5,646 nucleotides of DNA from Desulfobulbaceae bacterium (GTDB taxonomy: Bacteria; Desulfobacterota; Desulfobulbia; Desulfobulbales; SURF-16). Positions within the stretch are counted from its first letter, which is position 1, and each line of letters begins with the position of its first letter. The position numbers and the translations under genes are program-made. The notes under the pieces are model-generated. The model had not been told where the DNA came from and ran no database searches. It worked only from the letters and a program-made list of their open reading frames with translations. Shown here piece after piece: positions 1 through 5,523 of this stretch. The stretch is from NCBI GenBank assembly GCA_024763115.1, contig JANTGB010000173.1, forward strand, positions 1 through 5,646, in the 5' to 3' direction.

Positions 1-90
1 TTGGTCGCTTACCTGGAGTCTCCCTTTGGTCGCTTACCTGGAGTCTCCCTTTGGTCGCTTACCTGGAGTCTCCCTTTGGTCGCTTACCTG
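1..90 (-). repeat. 25-bp tandem repeat, about 3.6 copies
   Basis: Three exact 25-bp copies start at 1, 26 and 51, and a 15-base partial copy covers 76-90; the array probably continues beyond the left edge. On the minus strand each period contains box A (AGGTAAGCG), an 8-base spacer and box B (GAGACTCC), giving A-spacer-B units at 15-39, 40-64 and 65-89. The same two boxes recur at 2166-2190 and 5508-5646, so the array is a local tandem amplification of a dispersed element. Exact identity between copies implies recent duplication or active homogenisation. There are no unique spacers and no coding potential. Function is unknown. Confidence 0.95.
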
Positions 91-118
91 CACCCTGTAA
101 ATAACAGCGAAGCGGTGT

Positions 119-151
119 CATACAAATACTGAGATTTGCAATCATTAGGCG
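119..151 (-). repeat. 33-bp dispersed repeat block, copy 1
   Basis: Read on the minus strand, this 33-base block matches 2073-2105 on the plus strand at 31 of 33 positions, including an unbroken run of 25 bases that begins CGCCTAATGATTGC. In both copies an A-spacer-B unit lies on the 3' side (here 65-89) and a GTAACT-type box on the 5' side (here 219-229). Neither copy lies in a gene. It is read here as the conserved core of a composite dispersed element; function is unknown. Confidence 0.8.
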
Positions 152-165
152 TAAATATTCGGGTT

Positions 166-180
166 GGGTAAAAGCTACCC
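166..180. other. Small hairpin GGGTA/TACCC
   Basis: GGGTA (166-170) and TACCC (176-180) form a 5-bp stem with a 5-base loop, followed by TTCTCTACCCC. It sits between the 33-bp block and the GTAACT-type box of the composite repeat, so it is more likely part of the repeat's folded form than an independent regulatory element. No proper U-tract follows on either strand. Confidence 0.35.
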
Positions 181-218
181 TTCTCTACCCCTTTAATCGC
201 GCACAGATGAAGCGCAGC

Positions 219-229
219 TGAATAGTTAC
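219..229 (-). repeat. GTAACT-type box (box C), diverged copy
   Basis: The minus strand reads GTAACTATTCA, one base different from the GTAACTACTCA copies at 2053-2063 and 2134-2144. It lies on the 5' side (minus strand) of the 33-bp block at 119-151, matching the order seen in the 2003-2222 spacer. The short length makes it weak alone; the shared order gives it weight. Confidence 0.45.
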
Positions 230-230
230 C

Positions 231-254
231 CAGTTTTTTTATATCAAAAAACTG
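231..254. other. A/T-rich hairpin downstream of the amidase
   Basis: CAGTTTTTT (231-239) pairs perfectly with AAAAAACTG (246-254), giving a 9-bp stem and a 6-base loop. It begins about 90 bases after the amidase stop codon on the minus strand. The stem is mostly A-T and no separate U-run follows, so it is a poor intrinsic terminator, though it could act as a weak bidirectional one or protect a 3' end. The rest of this gene-free stretch up to 346 is A/T-rich, with T6 and T7 tracts on the minus strand just after the amidase stop (346-341 and near 326-319) and no G/C-rich stem before them. Confidence 0.35.
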
Positions 255-346
255 CCTGACAAATCCAGTTCTAATTAACCGACATTGATTTTTTTTCTGT
301 AGTAGACGGCAGGGAAATAAAAAAAGGGAGGTTAGAGGAGAAAAAA

Positions 347-2002
347 TTATCTGGTTACAGCCGGGCCCTGGCGTGAATAACGCATTATACCTGTGACAAT
401 CTGCTCGGCAACGGCATCAAGATAGCGGTCGCTACGCAGATTTTTTTCTTCTTGGGCATTACTGATAAAACCGATCTCTGCCAGAATAGCAGGCATTCTC
501 GCTCCGATCAGGACAACAAAGGGCGCTTTTTTTACTCCGAGATCGGCAACATGATATTTTTGCAGCCCCTTATAAAGTTGTTCCTGTACCATCCCGGCCA
601 GTCTGGATGACTCCTCGATTTTGCTGTTTTGCATCAAATCCTGAAGAATGGCTTGTAAATCACTGAGTTGCCCGCTGGAAGAGGCATTCTCCCGGGCTGC
701 GGCCCGCATCTCATCCTTGCTGGAGGCCAGACTCAGGAAATAGGTCTCTACTCCGTGTGCCTTGCGGTTGGGAGCGGAATTGGCATGAATGGAGACAAAG
801 AGATCAGCCCGGCGGGAATTGGCAATTGCGGTTCTTTCCTCCAGAGGAATAAACTTATCCCGATCCCTGGTCATGATAATCTCGTATTCGCCCCTTGCCG
901 CCAGCCTGGCCGCTACTTTTTTCGCCACCTTAAGCACCACGTCCTTTTCCTTCAGGCCGCTGAAACCAATGGCTCCAGGGTCTTTGCCGCCATGTCCGGG
1001 ATCAATAACAACTCTCCCCACCTCAAGGCCAAGCTGTTCGGACAGTGTAGGGAGCCGGGCCGGTTCTTTGCGTACCCCTGTCAGGTCGATAACCACCCGA
1101 AAAGGATCAGTCAGGCTGAAAACCTTGTGGCTTGCCAGAGACACCGTGTCAAGCACCACTCTGGCTGTCTGCCGGGAAAACTGGGCGCTGCGTACCTGCT
1201 TGAGCAGGCCGTCGCGGATTATTATCGGATCTTTAAATTTTTTGTCGATCCGGCAGGAAAAAAGATTGATATAGAGTCGGCCGTCACTGCCGTTGCCTGA
1301 CAAAACATTCTCAGCAAATTTTACCGGTTTGGATGTTTCAATCACAACCCTGGTATAATCCCTGGTTGACCAGTGGCGAATTTGGTGAATTACCGCCCTG
1401 TTATCCTGTTTTTTCTGAATTTTACCCTGGACTTTCTTTTGTATTACCGCTTGGTCGGCGCCATATTTACCGTTAAATTTTTTAATCAGACGGGCCGCGA
1501 CCTGTTGCATGTCGCCATCCGGAAAAAGAGTAATTATACCGGCAAAGACAGACACGGCTTCACTCGGCGAATCAAGATTAACGAGCATTATTCGGCCTAT
1601 GGCCATTAGAGCGTCATCAGCCAGGTGATGGTCGGGAAAACGCCGGGCTAAGTCCTGGTAAAAATCAACGGCCCGGCCAAAATCCGCCCTGCGGCCAAAA
1701 CGTTCACCCATCTGCCGATATATTTTAGCAGCCATAAAAAGCGAATCAGGTGTGCGGCTGTGCCTGTTGCCCGCCTCCCGGCTGATTCTGTGAAAATTTT
1801 CCGCAGCCCGCTGCCAGTTGCCGCGCTGTTCGGCCCGGAAGGGATGAACGAGCAGATTATGATAATAGGCGGCCGCCTGTTTATAACGTTTGGTAGCCAG
1901 GTCGGGAAAATGGGTTGCCCCGGATGCCCGGCCGGTCGCGGAATATAAGAGCAACAGGACGGCAAGGAGGACAAGGGGATATTTTTTCAGGAAAGAAATC
2001 AC
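347..2002 (-). CDS. N-acetylmuramoyl-L-alanine amidase (TPR-like, AMIN and Amidase_3 domains), secreted
   Basis: This 551-residue protein is an AmiC-like zinc amidase. The family cleaves the bond between N-acetylmuramic acid and L-alanine of the stem peptide in periplasmic peptidoglycan, typically during daughter-cell separation. A signal peptide is clear: K6-K7, a hydrophobic core at about 9-20 and probable cleavage near residues 26-28; no lipobox cysteine is seen. Residues about 40-190 are helical with TPR/YbgF-like character (for example A110-V-D-F-Y-Q-D-L and RRFPDHHLADDAL). About 203-309 is an AMIN domain, which in the family localises the enzyme to the septum or wall. About 330-545 is Amidase_3, with expected zinc ligands H337 (DPGHGG), E352 and H406 (SIHAN) and catalytic E509 (AEIGF). 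A helical insertion at about 430-468 corresponds to the autoinhibitory region of AmiB/AmiC-type enzymes. The GTG start at 2002 is the only upstream option, since an in-frame TAA lies at 2012-2014, and it keeps the signal peptide intact. No Shine-Dalgarno sequence is visible. The extra N-terminal region makes it longer than E. coli AmiC. Domain identity is secure; regulation is inferred. Confidence 0.95.
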   Translation of the reverse strand: MISFLKKYPLVLLAVLLLLYSATGRASGATHFPDLATKRYKQAAAYYHNLLVHPFRAEQRGNWQRAAENFHRISREAGNRHSRTPDSLFMAAKIYRQMGERFGRRADFGRAVDFYQDLARRFPDHHLADDALMAIGRIMLVNLDSPSEAVSVFAGIITLFPDGDMQQVAARLIKKFNGKYGADQAVIQKKVQGKIQKKQDNRAVIHQIRHWSTRDYTRVVIETSKPVKFAENVLSGNGSDGRLYINLFSCRIDKKFKDPIIIRDGLLKQVRSAQFSRQTARVVLDTVSLASHKVFSLTDPFRVVIDLTGVRKEPARLPTLSEQLGLEVGRVVIDPGHGGKDPGAIGFSGLKEKDVVLKVAKKVAARLAARGEYEIIMTRDRDKFIPLEERTAIANSRRADLFVSIHANSAPNRKAHGVETYFLSLASSKDEMRAAARENASSSGQLSDLQAILQDLMQNSKIEESSRLAGMVQEQLYKGLQKYHVADLGVKKAPFVVLIGARMPAILAEIGFISNAQEEKNLRSDRYLDAVAEQIVTGIMRYSRQGPAVTR

Positions 2003-2010
2003 GAATAATG

Positions 2011-2038
2011 ATTATAACAAATCGTATCTCACGGGCAA
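2011..2038 (-). promoter_or_regulatory. Candidate extended -10 promoter for the amidase
   Basis: On the minus strand TTGCCC (2038-2033, 4 of 6 to the sigma-70 -35 consensus) is followed after 16 bases by TATAAT (2016-2011), a perfect -10. The -10 is preceded by TG and one base, making an extended -10. Only 8 bases separate it from the amidase GTG codon, so transcription would start at about 2004-2002 and the mRNA would have almost no leader. This agrees with the lack of a Shine-Dalgarno sequence. The match is by eye; an A/T-rich spacer could give it by chance. Confidence 0.5.
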
Positions 2039-2051
2039 ACGCTTTAATTTC

Positions 2052-2145
2052 GGTAACTACTCATGGGGTAAGCGCCTAATGATTGCAAATCTCAGTACTT
2101 GTAAGTGGTTACAGGCTTTAGATCCTTACCCCATGAGTAGTTACC
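2052..2145. repeat. Perfect 21-bp inverted repeat with a 52-base loop
   Basis: Arms 2052-2072 (GGTAACTACTCATGGG at the outer end) and 2125-2145 are exact reverse complements over 21 bp. The 52-base loop contains the 33-bp dispersed block (2073-2105). The structure lies between the end of mutS and the amidase promoter, and both strands could fold into a strong hairpin. No U-tract follows either arm, so it is not a classical intrinsic terminator. It resembles a small non-autonomous palindromic element. Terminal arms flanking a conserved core fit a MITE-like or REP-like element, but no target-site duplication is apparent to me. Confidence 0.85.
2073..2105 (+). repeat. 33-bp dispersed repeat block, copy 2
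   Basis: This is the counterpart of the block at 119-151, in opposite orientation, with 31 of 33 positions identical. Here it directly abuts the left arm of the 21-bp inverted repeat and fills much of the loop. Shared TTACAGG also follows at 2110-2116, matching a TTACAGG downstream of copy 1, so similarity extends in patches beyond the 33 bp. Confidence 0.8.
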
Positions 2146-2165
2146 AGGCCGAACTGATTGCGGAC

Positions 2166-2190
2166 AGGTAAGCGAGCTTGCGAGACTCCG
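2166..2190 (+). repeat. Solitary A/B two-box repeat unit
   Basis: AGGTAAGCG (2166-2174), a 7-base spacer (AGCTTGC) and GAGACTCCG (2182-2190) form one unit of the family that makes up the left-edge tandem array and the right-edge palindrome. Its B box runs into a 10-bp perfect palindrome, CCGGATCCGG (2188-2197). It lies about 30-60 bases past the mutS stop codon in transcription order, upstream of the amidase. Confidence 0.75.
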
Positions 2191-2204
2191 GATCCGGCGC
2201 CCTG

Positions 2205-2215
2205 TGAGCAGTTAC
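2205..2215 (-). repeat. GTAACT-type box (box C) next to the mutS stop
   Basis: The minus strand reads GTAACTGCTCA, one base different from the box in the arms of the nearby inverted repeat. With its flanks (2201-2215) it matches 2053-2067 at 12 of 15 positions in inverted orientation, so it could pair with the left arm as an alternative hairpin. It begins 7 bases after the mutS stop codon. Confidence 0.5.
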
Positions 2216-2222
2216 GGAGAAA

Positions 2223-4886
2223 TTACAAATTTTTCAACTCATATAGCAGGGTCAATCCCTCCAGGGGAGTAAGCCGGTCAATATCAATTTTTTTCAGCTT
2301 TCGGCGCAGAGGATCATCTTCGCTGGAAAAAAGCGACAGGGGCACGGCAGGCTGCTCACCCTGTTCCGGGGCCAGGCGGGGTAACCCCTGGCTGGTAAAC
2401 TCACCCTTTTCAATATTATGCAATATTTCCTGGGCCCGGTCAACCACCCGCCTCGGCACCCCGGCTAAAGCCGCCACCTGGATGCCGTAACTGCGGCTGG
2501 CCCCGCCGGGCATGATCTTATGAAGAAAAATGATCGAATCATTCCATTCCCGCACCGCAATATTAAAATTCTTTATTTTGGGATGGATAGCAGCAAGTTC
2601 AGTTAATTCGTGATAATGGGTGGCAAAGATGGTCTTAACTCCGCTTCCGTCCCTGGCCAGCAGATCTTCGCTCACGGCCCAGGCAATGGAAAGCCCGTCA
2701 AAGGTGCTGGTGCCCCGGCCTATTTCATCAAGTACCACCAGACTTTTTTCCGTGGCATTATGAAGGATATTGGCAGTCTCATTCATCTCCACCATAAAGG
2801 TGGACTGGCCCCGGCGCAGATCATCCATGGCCCCTACCCTGGTAAAGATGCGGTCAACCACCCCGATACGGGCGCTTGATGCCGGGACAAAAGAACCCAT
2901 CTGGGCCAGGAGAACAATCAGGGCGGTCTGGCGTAAGACCGTGGATTTACCGGCCATGTTGGGGCCGGTGATAATTAAAATTTCGTTTTTTTTCTGGTCG
3001 AGACGAATGTCATTGGCGACAAATCTGCCGCTGGGCAGGGAACGTTCAATTACCGGATGACGGCCCTCGCGGATGGCAATATCCCTGGAGTCATTAACAA
3101 CAGGCCGCACATAATTGTAGCGCCGGGCAACCTCGGCCAGGCAGGTAAAATAATCAATCCAGGCAACAAAAGAAGCGGCCTGGATAATCCGGGAACCGGC
3201 TGCGGCCACCTTGTTTCTTATTTCAATAAAAAGACGGTATTCAAGCTCCAGCCGTTTTTCTTCAGCCCCCAGCACCTTATTCTCAAATTCTTTTAATTCC
3301 GGGGTGATAAAACGCTCAGCATTGACCAGGGTCTGCTTGCGGATATAATTTTCCGGGACATTGGCCTGCTGGGCCCGGCTCACCTCGATAAAATAACCAA
3401 AAACTTTATTGAAACCTATTTTCAGCTTGGCAATGCCGGTTTCCCGTCGCTCCTGTTCCTCCAGGGCCAGGATATGCTGCCTGCCATGAGTCATGATAGA
3501 AACCAGCTCATCAAGTTCGGCATTATAACCAGGCTTGATCAGACGACCCTCCCGCAGAGTGACCGGCGGCTCATCCTGGATGGTATTTTCCAGTAATTCC
3601 AGAATATCGCTCAATTCATCAAGCTTTTCGGCCCGCTCATGGAGCAACCCTGTGGTGACAAGGGCCGGAGCGCGCAGACGGGGCAGTTGAGCCAGGGATG
3701 TTTTCAGGGCAATAAGATCGCGGCCGTTGGCGCTACCCAGCACCACCCGGCTGTTAAGACGTTCCAGATCATAAACATTTTCCAGGATTTCCCGTACATC
3801 CCGGCAGAGTTGCAGGGGGTCGGGCCGGGATGAATCCCCGCCGATCTCCAGCCGGGCATGACCGGTTCCCACCAGAAAATCAACGGTCTTCAGCCGTTTG
3901 TTTATCCGCTCCTGATCCTGCAGGGGAAAGAGAAGATTGCGTTTAAGCAGGCGGGCGCCCATGGGCGTTTTGGTCAAATCAAGAGTGGCCAGCAGAGAAC
4001 CCTGACGCCGGGCCCCGACAATAGTCTGAACCAGCTCCAGATTACGGCGGGTGGAATCGTCAAGAATCAACACATCGTCAAGCTTAATGGCCCGGAGTCG
4101 TTCAACATGATCAAGAGCGGTCTTCTGGGTTTCCTGGATATAGGCAAGCAGGGCTCCGGCCGCGCAAATCCCGGCTTTCATCTCCTCACAGCCGAAACCG
4201 GCCAGGTTCAATACCTGAAAATGATCAAGCAGGGTTTCACGGGCCGTTTCTTCGGCAAAAAGGGAATCAGAGCGCCTGGTCAGGCAGAGTCCGGGGAAAT
4301 GGGCGTCAAGTTCCTCCAGTTCCTCTTCATGGCCCTGCTCGCCACATAACAGTTCGGCCGGAGCCATGCGGGCCAGTTCCTCCAGGGCCGCCGCCTGGTT
4401 ATCACGTTCAGCAACCAGAAACTCGCCGGTGGAAATATCCATAAAGGCCAGCCCCCAGGTCTCTTTTCGGCAGATTGCCGCCAGATATCGATTACTCTTG
4501 CTATCCAGCACCTGCTCTTCAAGCGCCACTCCGGGACTGACAACCCGCACCACCTCGCGCTTAACCACGCCTTTGGCCTGTTTCGGATCTTCCACCTGTT
4601 CGCAGACAGCGACCCGGAATCCGGCATTGACCAGCTTGGCCAGATAGGAGGCTGCAGCATGATGGGGCACTCCGCAAAGGGGAACCCTGTCGGTTTCATT
4701 CTTATTGTTGCGCGAGGTCAGGGTAATACCCAGCACCTTTGAGGCCGTGACCGCGTCATCAAAGAACATCTCATAAAAATCACCCAGCCGGTAAAACAAA
4801 ATGGCATCCGGATACTGCTCCTTGATCTCCAGATACTGGCGCAGCATGGGGGTGATTTTTCGGGCCGGTTTGATCTCTTTAGTCAT
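2223..4886 (-). CDS. mutS: DNA mismatch repair protein MutS
   Basis: This 887-residue protein is a full-length MutS1; E. coli MutS is 853 residues. It binds mismatches and small loops in DNA and, as an ATP-driven clamp, recruits MutL. The N-terminal mismatch-binding domain carries the Phe-X-Glu motif in GDFYEMF (F37, E39). Connector and lever/core regions follow (about 135-580), including the clamp segment with GYFIEV (497-502). The ABC-type ATPase domain has Walker A GPNMAGKST (641-649), a GQSTFMVEM signature (693-701), Walker B VVLDE (717-721), a GRGTSTFDG loop (723-731) and the switch histidine in ATHYHE (H757), then SYGIQV (799-804). The C terminus ends in a helical segment like the MutS dimer/tetramer tail, and PLSLF (849-853) resembles a beta-clamp-binding motif. 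All key residues are present, so it should be active. The ATG at 4886 overlaps the upstream gene's stop in ATGA; no strong Shine-Dalgarno sequence is seen, which suggests coupled translation. No MutL or MutH gene is in the window. Confidence 0.99.
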   Translation of the reverse strand: MTKEIKPARKITPMLRQYLEIKEQYPDAILFYRLGDFYEMFFDDAVTASKVLGITLTSRNNKNETDRVPLCGVPHHAAASYLAKLVNAGFRVAVCEQVEDPKQAKGVVKREVVRVVSPGVALEEQVLDSKSNRYLAAICRKETWGLAFMDISTGEFLVAERDNQAAALEELARMAPAELLCGEQGHEEELEELDAHFPGLCLTRRSDSLFAEETARETLLDHFQVLNLAGFGCEEMKAGICAAGALLAYIQETQKTALDHVERLRAIKLDDVLILDDSTRRNLELVQTIVGARRQGSLLATLDLTKTPMGARLLKRNLLFPLQDQERINKRLKTVDFLVGTGHARLEIGGDSSRPDPLQLCRDVREILENVYDLERLNSRVVLGSANGRDLIALKTSLAQLPRLRAPALVTTGLLHERAEKLDELSDILELLENTIQDEPPVTLREGRLIKPGYNAELDELVSIMTHGRQHILALEEQERRETGIAKLKIGFNKVFGYFIEVSRAQQANVPENYIRKQTLVNAERFITPELKEFENKVLGAEEKRLELEYRLFIEIRNKVAAAGSRIIQAASFVAWIDYFTCLAEVARRYNYVRPVVNDSRDIAIREGRHPVIERSLPSGRFVANDIRLDQKKNEILIITGPNMAGKSTVLRQTALIVLLAQMGSFVPASSARIGVVDRIFTRVGAMDDLRRGQSTFMVEMNETANILHNATEKSLVVLDEIGRGTSTFDGLSIAWAVSEDLLARDGSGVKTIFATHYHELTELAAIHPKIKNFNIAVREWNDSIIFLHKIMPGGASRSYGIQVAALAGVPRRVVDRAQEILHNIEKGEFTSQGLPRLAPEQGEQPAVPLSLFSSEDDPLRRKLKKIDIDRLTPLEGLTLLYELKNL

Positions 4887-5377
4887 AAGCTGAAAATTCC
4901 GCCCCGCAACTCCTCTCCCACCTCAAGAATGGCATAGGTGCCGGGTGCGCCGTAACGGCCGGTGCCGGTAAAACTGCCGGGATTAATGAACAGTACCGGG
5001 CCGATCTGCTCCCAGCGCGGGATATGGGTATGACCGGAGACAATGCAGTTAACTTCTTCTTTAAATTGGCGAAGCAGGCAGTCAACCAGGTCATGGCGGC
5101 AGCCCATGCCGTGCAGCAGACCGATTTTAAAGGATTCAACCTGGATAATTTTACTACCGGGAAGCCGGCTGCGAGAGGAGGTGTGACACATGTTACCATG
5201 CACGGCATGCACTTCTTTATCCTTAAAAACATCAAGTACCGAGATGTCGGTCAGATCACCGGCATGAAGAATTATTTCCACCCCGGCAAAAGCCCTCTCA
5301 GCCCGGCGACGGAACCCGTCATCAGGCCGGATAAGATGGGTATCGGACAAAATGCCTATTTTATTCCTGACAGACAC
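4883..5377 (-). CDS. YfcE/MJ0936-type metallophosphoesterase
   Basis: This 164-residue protein is a small calcineurin-like phosphoesterase of the YfcE/MJ0936 type, the family's usual single-domain length. Family members are metal-dependent phosphodiesterases in the cytoplasm; the natural substrate is rarely known and cannot be told here. The dinuclear metal site is complete: D12 and H14 (SDTH), D41 (GDLTD), N62 (HGN), H89 (LLHG), and H116 and H118 (GHTH), followed by NPGS at 132-135. The usual GNCD motif reads GNMC; the metal-binding Asn is kept, so activity is expected. No signal peptide or membrane segment is seen. The start is GTG at 5377, as an in-frame TAA lies at 5402-5404 and no ATG intervenes. 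The stop overlaps the mutS ATG by 4 bp, indicating an operon with coupled translation. A role in DNA repair is not implied by the sequence. Confidence 0.93.
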   Translation of the reverse strand: MSVRNKIGILSDTHLIRPDDGFRRRAERAFAGVEIILHAGDLTDISVLDVFKDKEVHAVHGNMCHTSSRSRLPGSKIIQVESFKIGLLHGMGCRHDLVDCLLRQFKEEVNCIVSGHTHIPRWEQIGPVLFINPGSFTGTGRYGAPGTYAILEVGEELRGGIFSL

Positions 5378-5400
5378 GCGAAAAATGGACCGTTTTTTTG

Positions 5401-5406
5401 ATTATC
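5401..5406 (-). promoter_or_regulatory. Weak candidate -10 box for the phosphoesterase-mutS operon
   Basis: The minus strand reads GATAAT (5406-5401), 5 of 6 to the sigma-70 -10 consensus, 23 bases before the GTG start of the phosphoesterase. A start of transcription near 5394 would be plausible. No convincing -35 element is seen at the right distance, so this is only a suggestion; the true promoter could lie further upstream or outside the window. Confidence 0.2.
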
Positions 5407-5476
5407 CCTGATTGAATACCCGCTATTGTCGTTAGACCGGAGCTGGGCTGCGGCGAAAAAAACCAAAGCGAATCAT

Positions 5477-5523
5477 AAAAACTACGTAAGCGTTCACCAG
5501 CACCTCACGGAGTCTACGCTTAC
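5477..5523 (-). terminator. Terminator-like hairpin for minus-strand transcription entering from the right
   Basis: On the minus strand GTAAGCGT (5523-5516) pairs perfectly with ACGCTTAC (5493-5486) across a 22-base loop, followed by GTAG and then TTTTT (5481-5477). The first stem arm is part of a box A copy, so the structure may be repeat-derived. The loop is long and the U-run starts 4 bases after the stem, so efficiency is doubtful. It would shield the phosphoesterase-mutS operon from an upstream transcript. Confidence 0.35.

Noticed and set aside
1..90. CRISPR array at the left edge
   Set aside because: The 25-bp units are identical throughout and directly abut; there are no unique spacers, and no cas gene is present.
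1..346. tRNA or small RNA gene in the left gene-free region
   Set aside because: No cloverleaf, conserved T-loop (GTTCRA) or convincing promoter-terminator pair was found; repeats and small hairpins account for the structure seen.
668..1300. Plus-strand 210-codon frame (and the 161-codon frame at 789-1274) as genes
   Set aside because: They lie wholly opposite the conserved Amidase_3 and AMIN coding sequence, and their translations show no recognisable domain; they are antisense shadows.
2188..2222. Intrinsic terminator for mutS at CCGGATCCGG
   Set aside because: The palindrome is short and no U-tract follows on the minus strand.
3858..4349. Plus-strand 163-codon frame opposite mutS
   Set aside because: It mirrors well-conserved MutS codons and has no recognisable motif or convincing start context.
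5024..5401. Plus-strand 125-codon frame opposite the phosphoesterase
   Set aside because: The minus-strand frame has a complete metallophosphoesterase motif set, so this frame is an antisense shadow.
5438..5467. Intrinsic terminator formed by CCGGAGCTGGGCTGCGG and the nearby A7 run
   Set aside because: The stem has a mismatch, and on the minus strand the T-run comes before the hairpin, not after it; on the plus strand it is followed by A residues.
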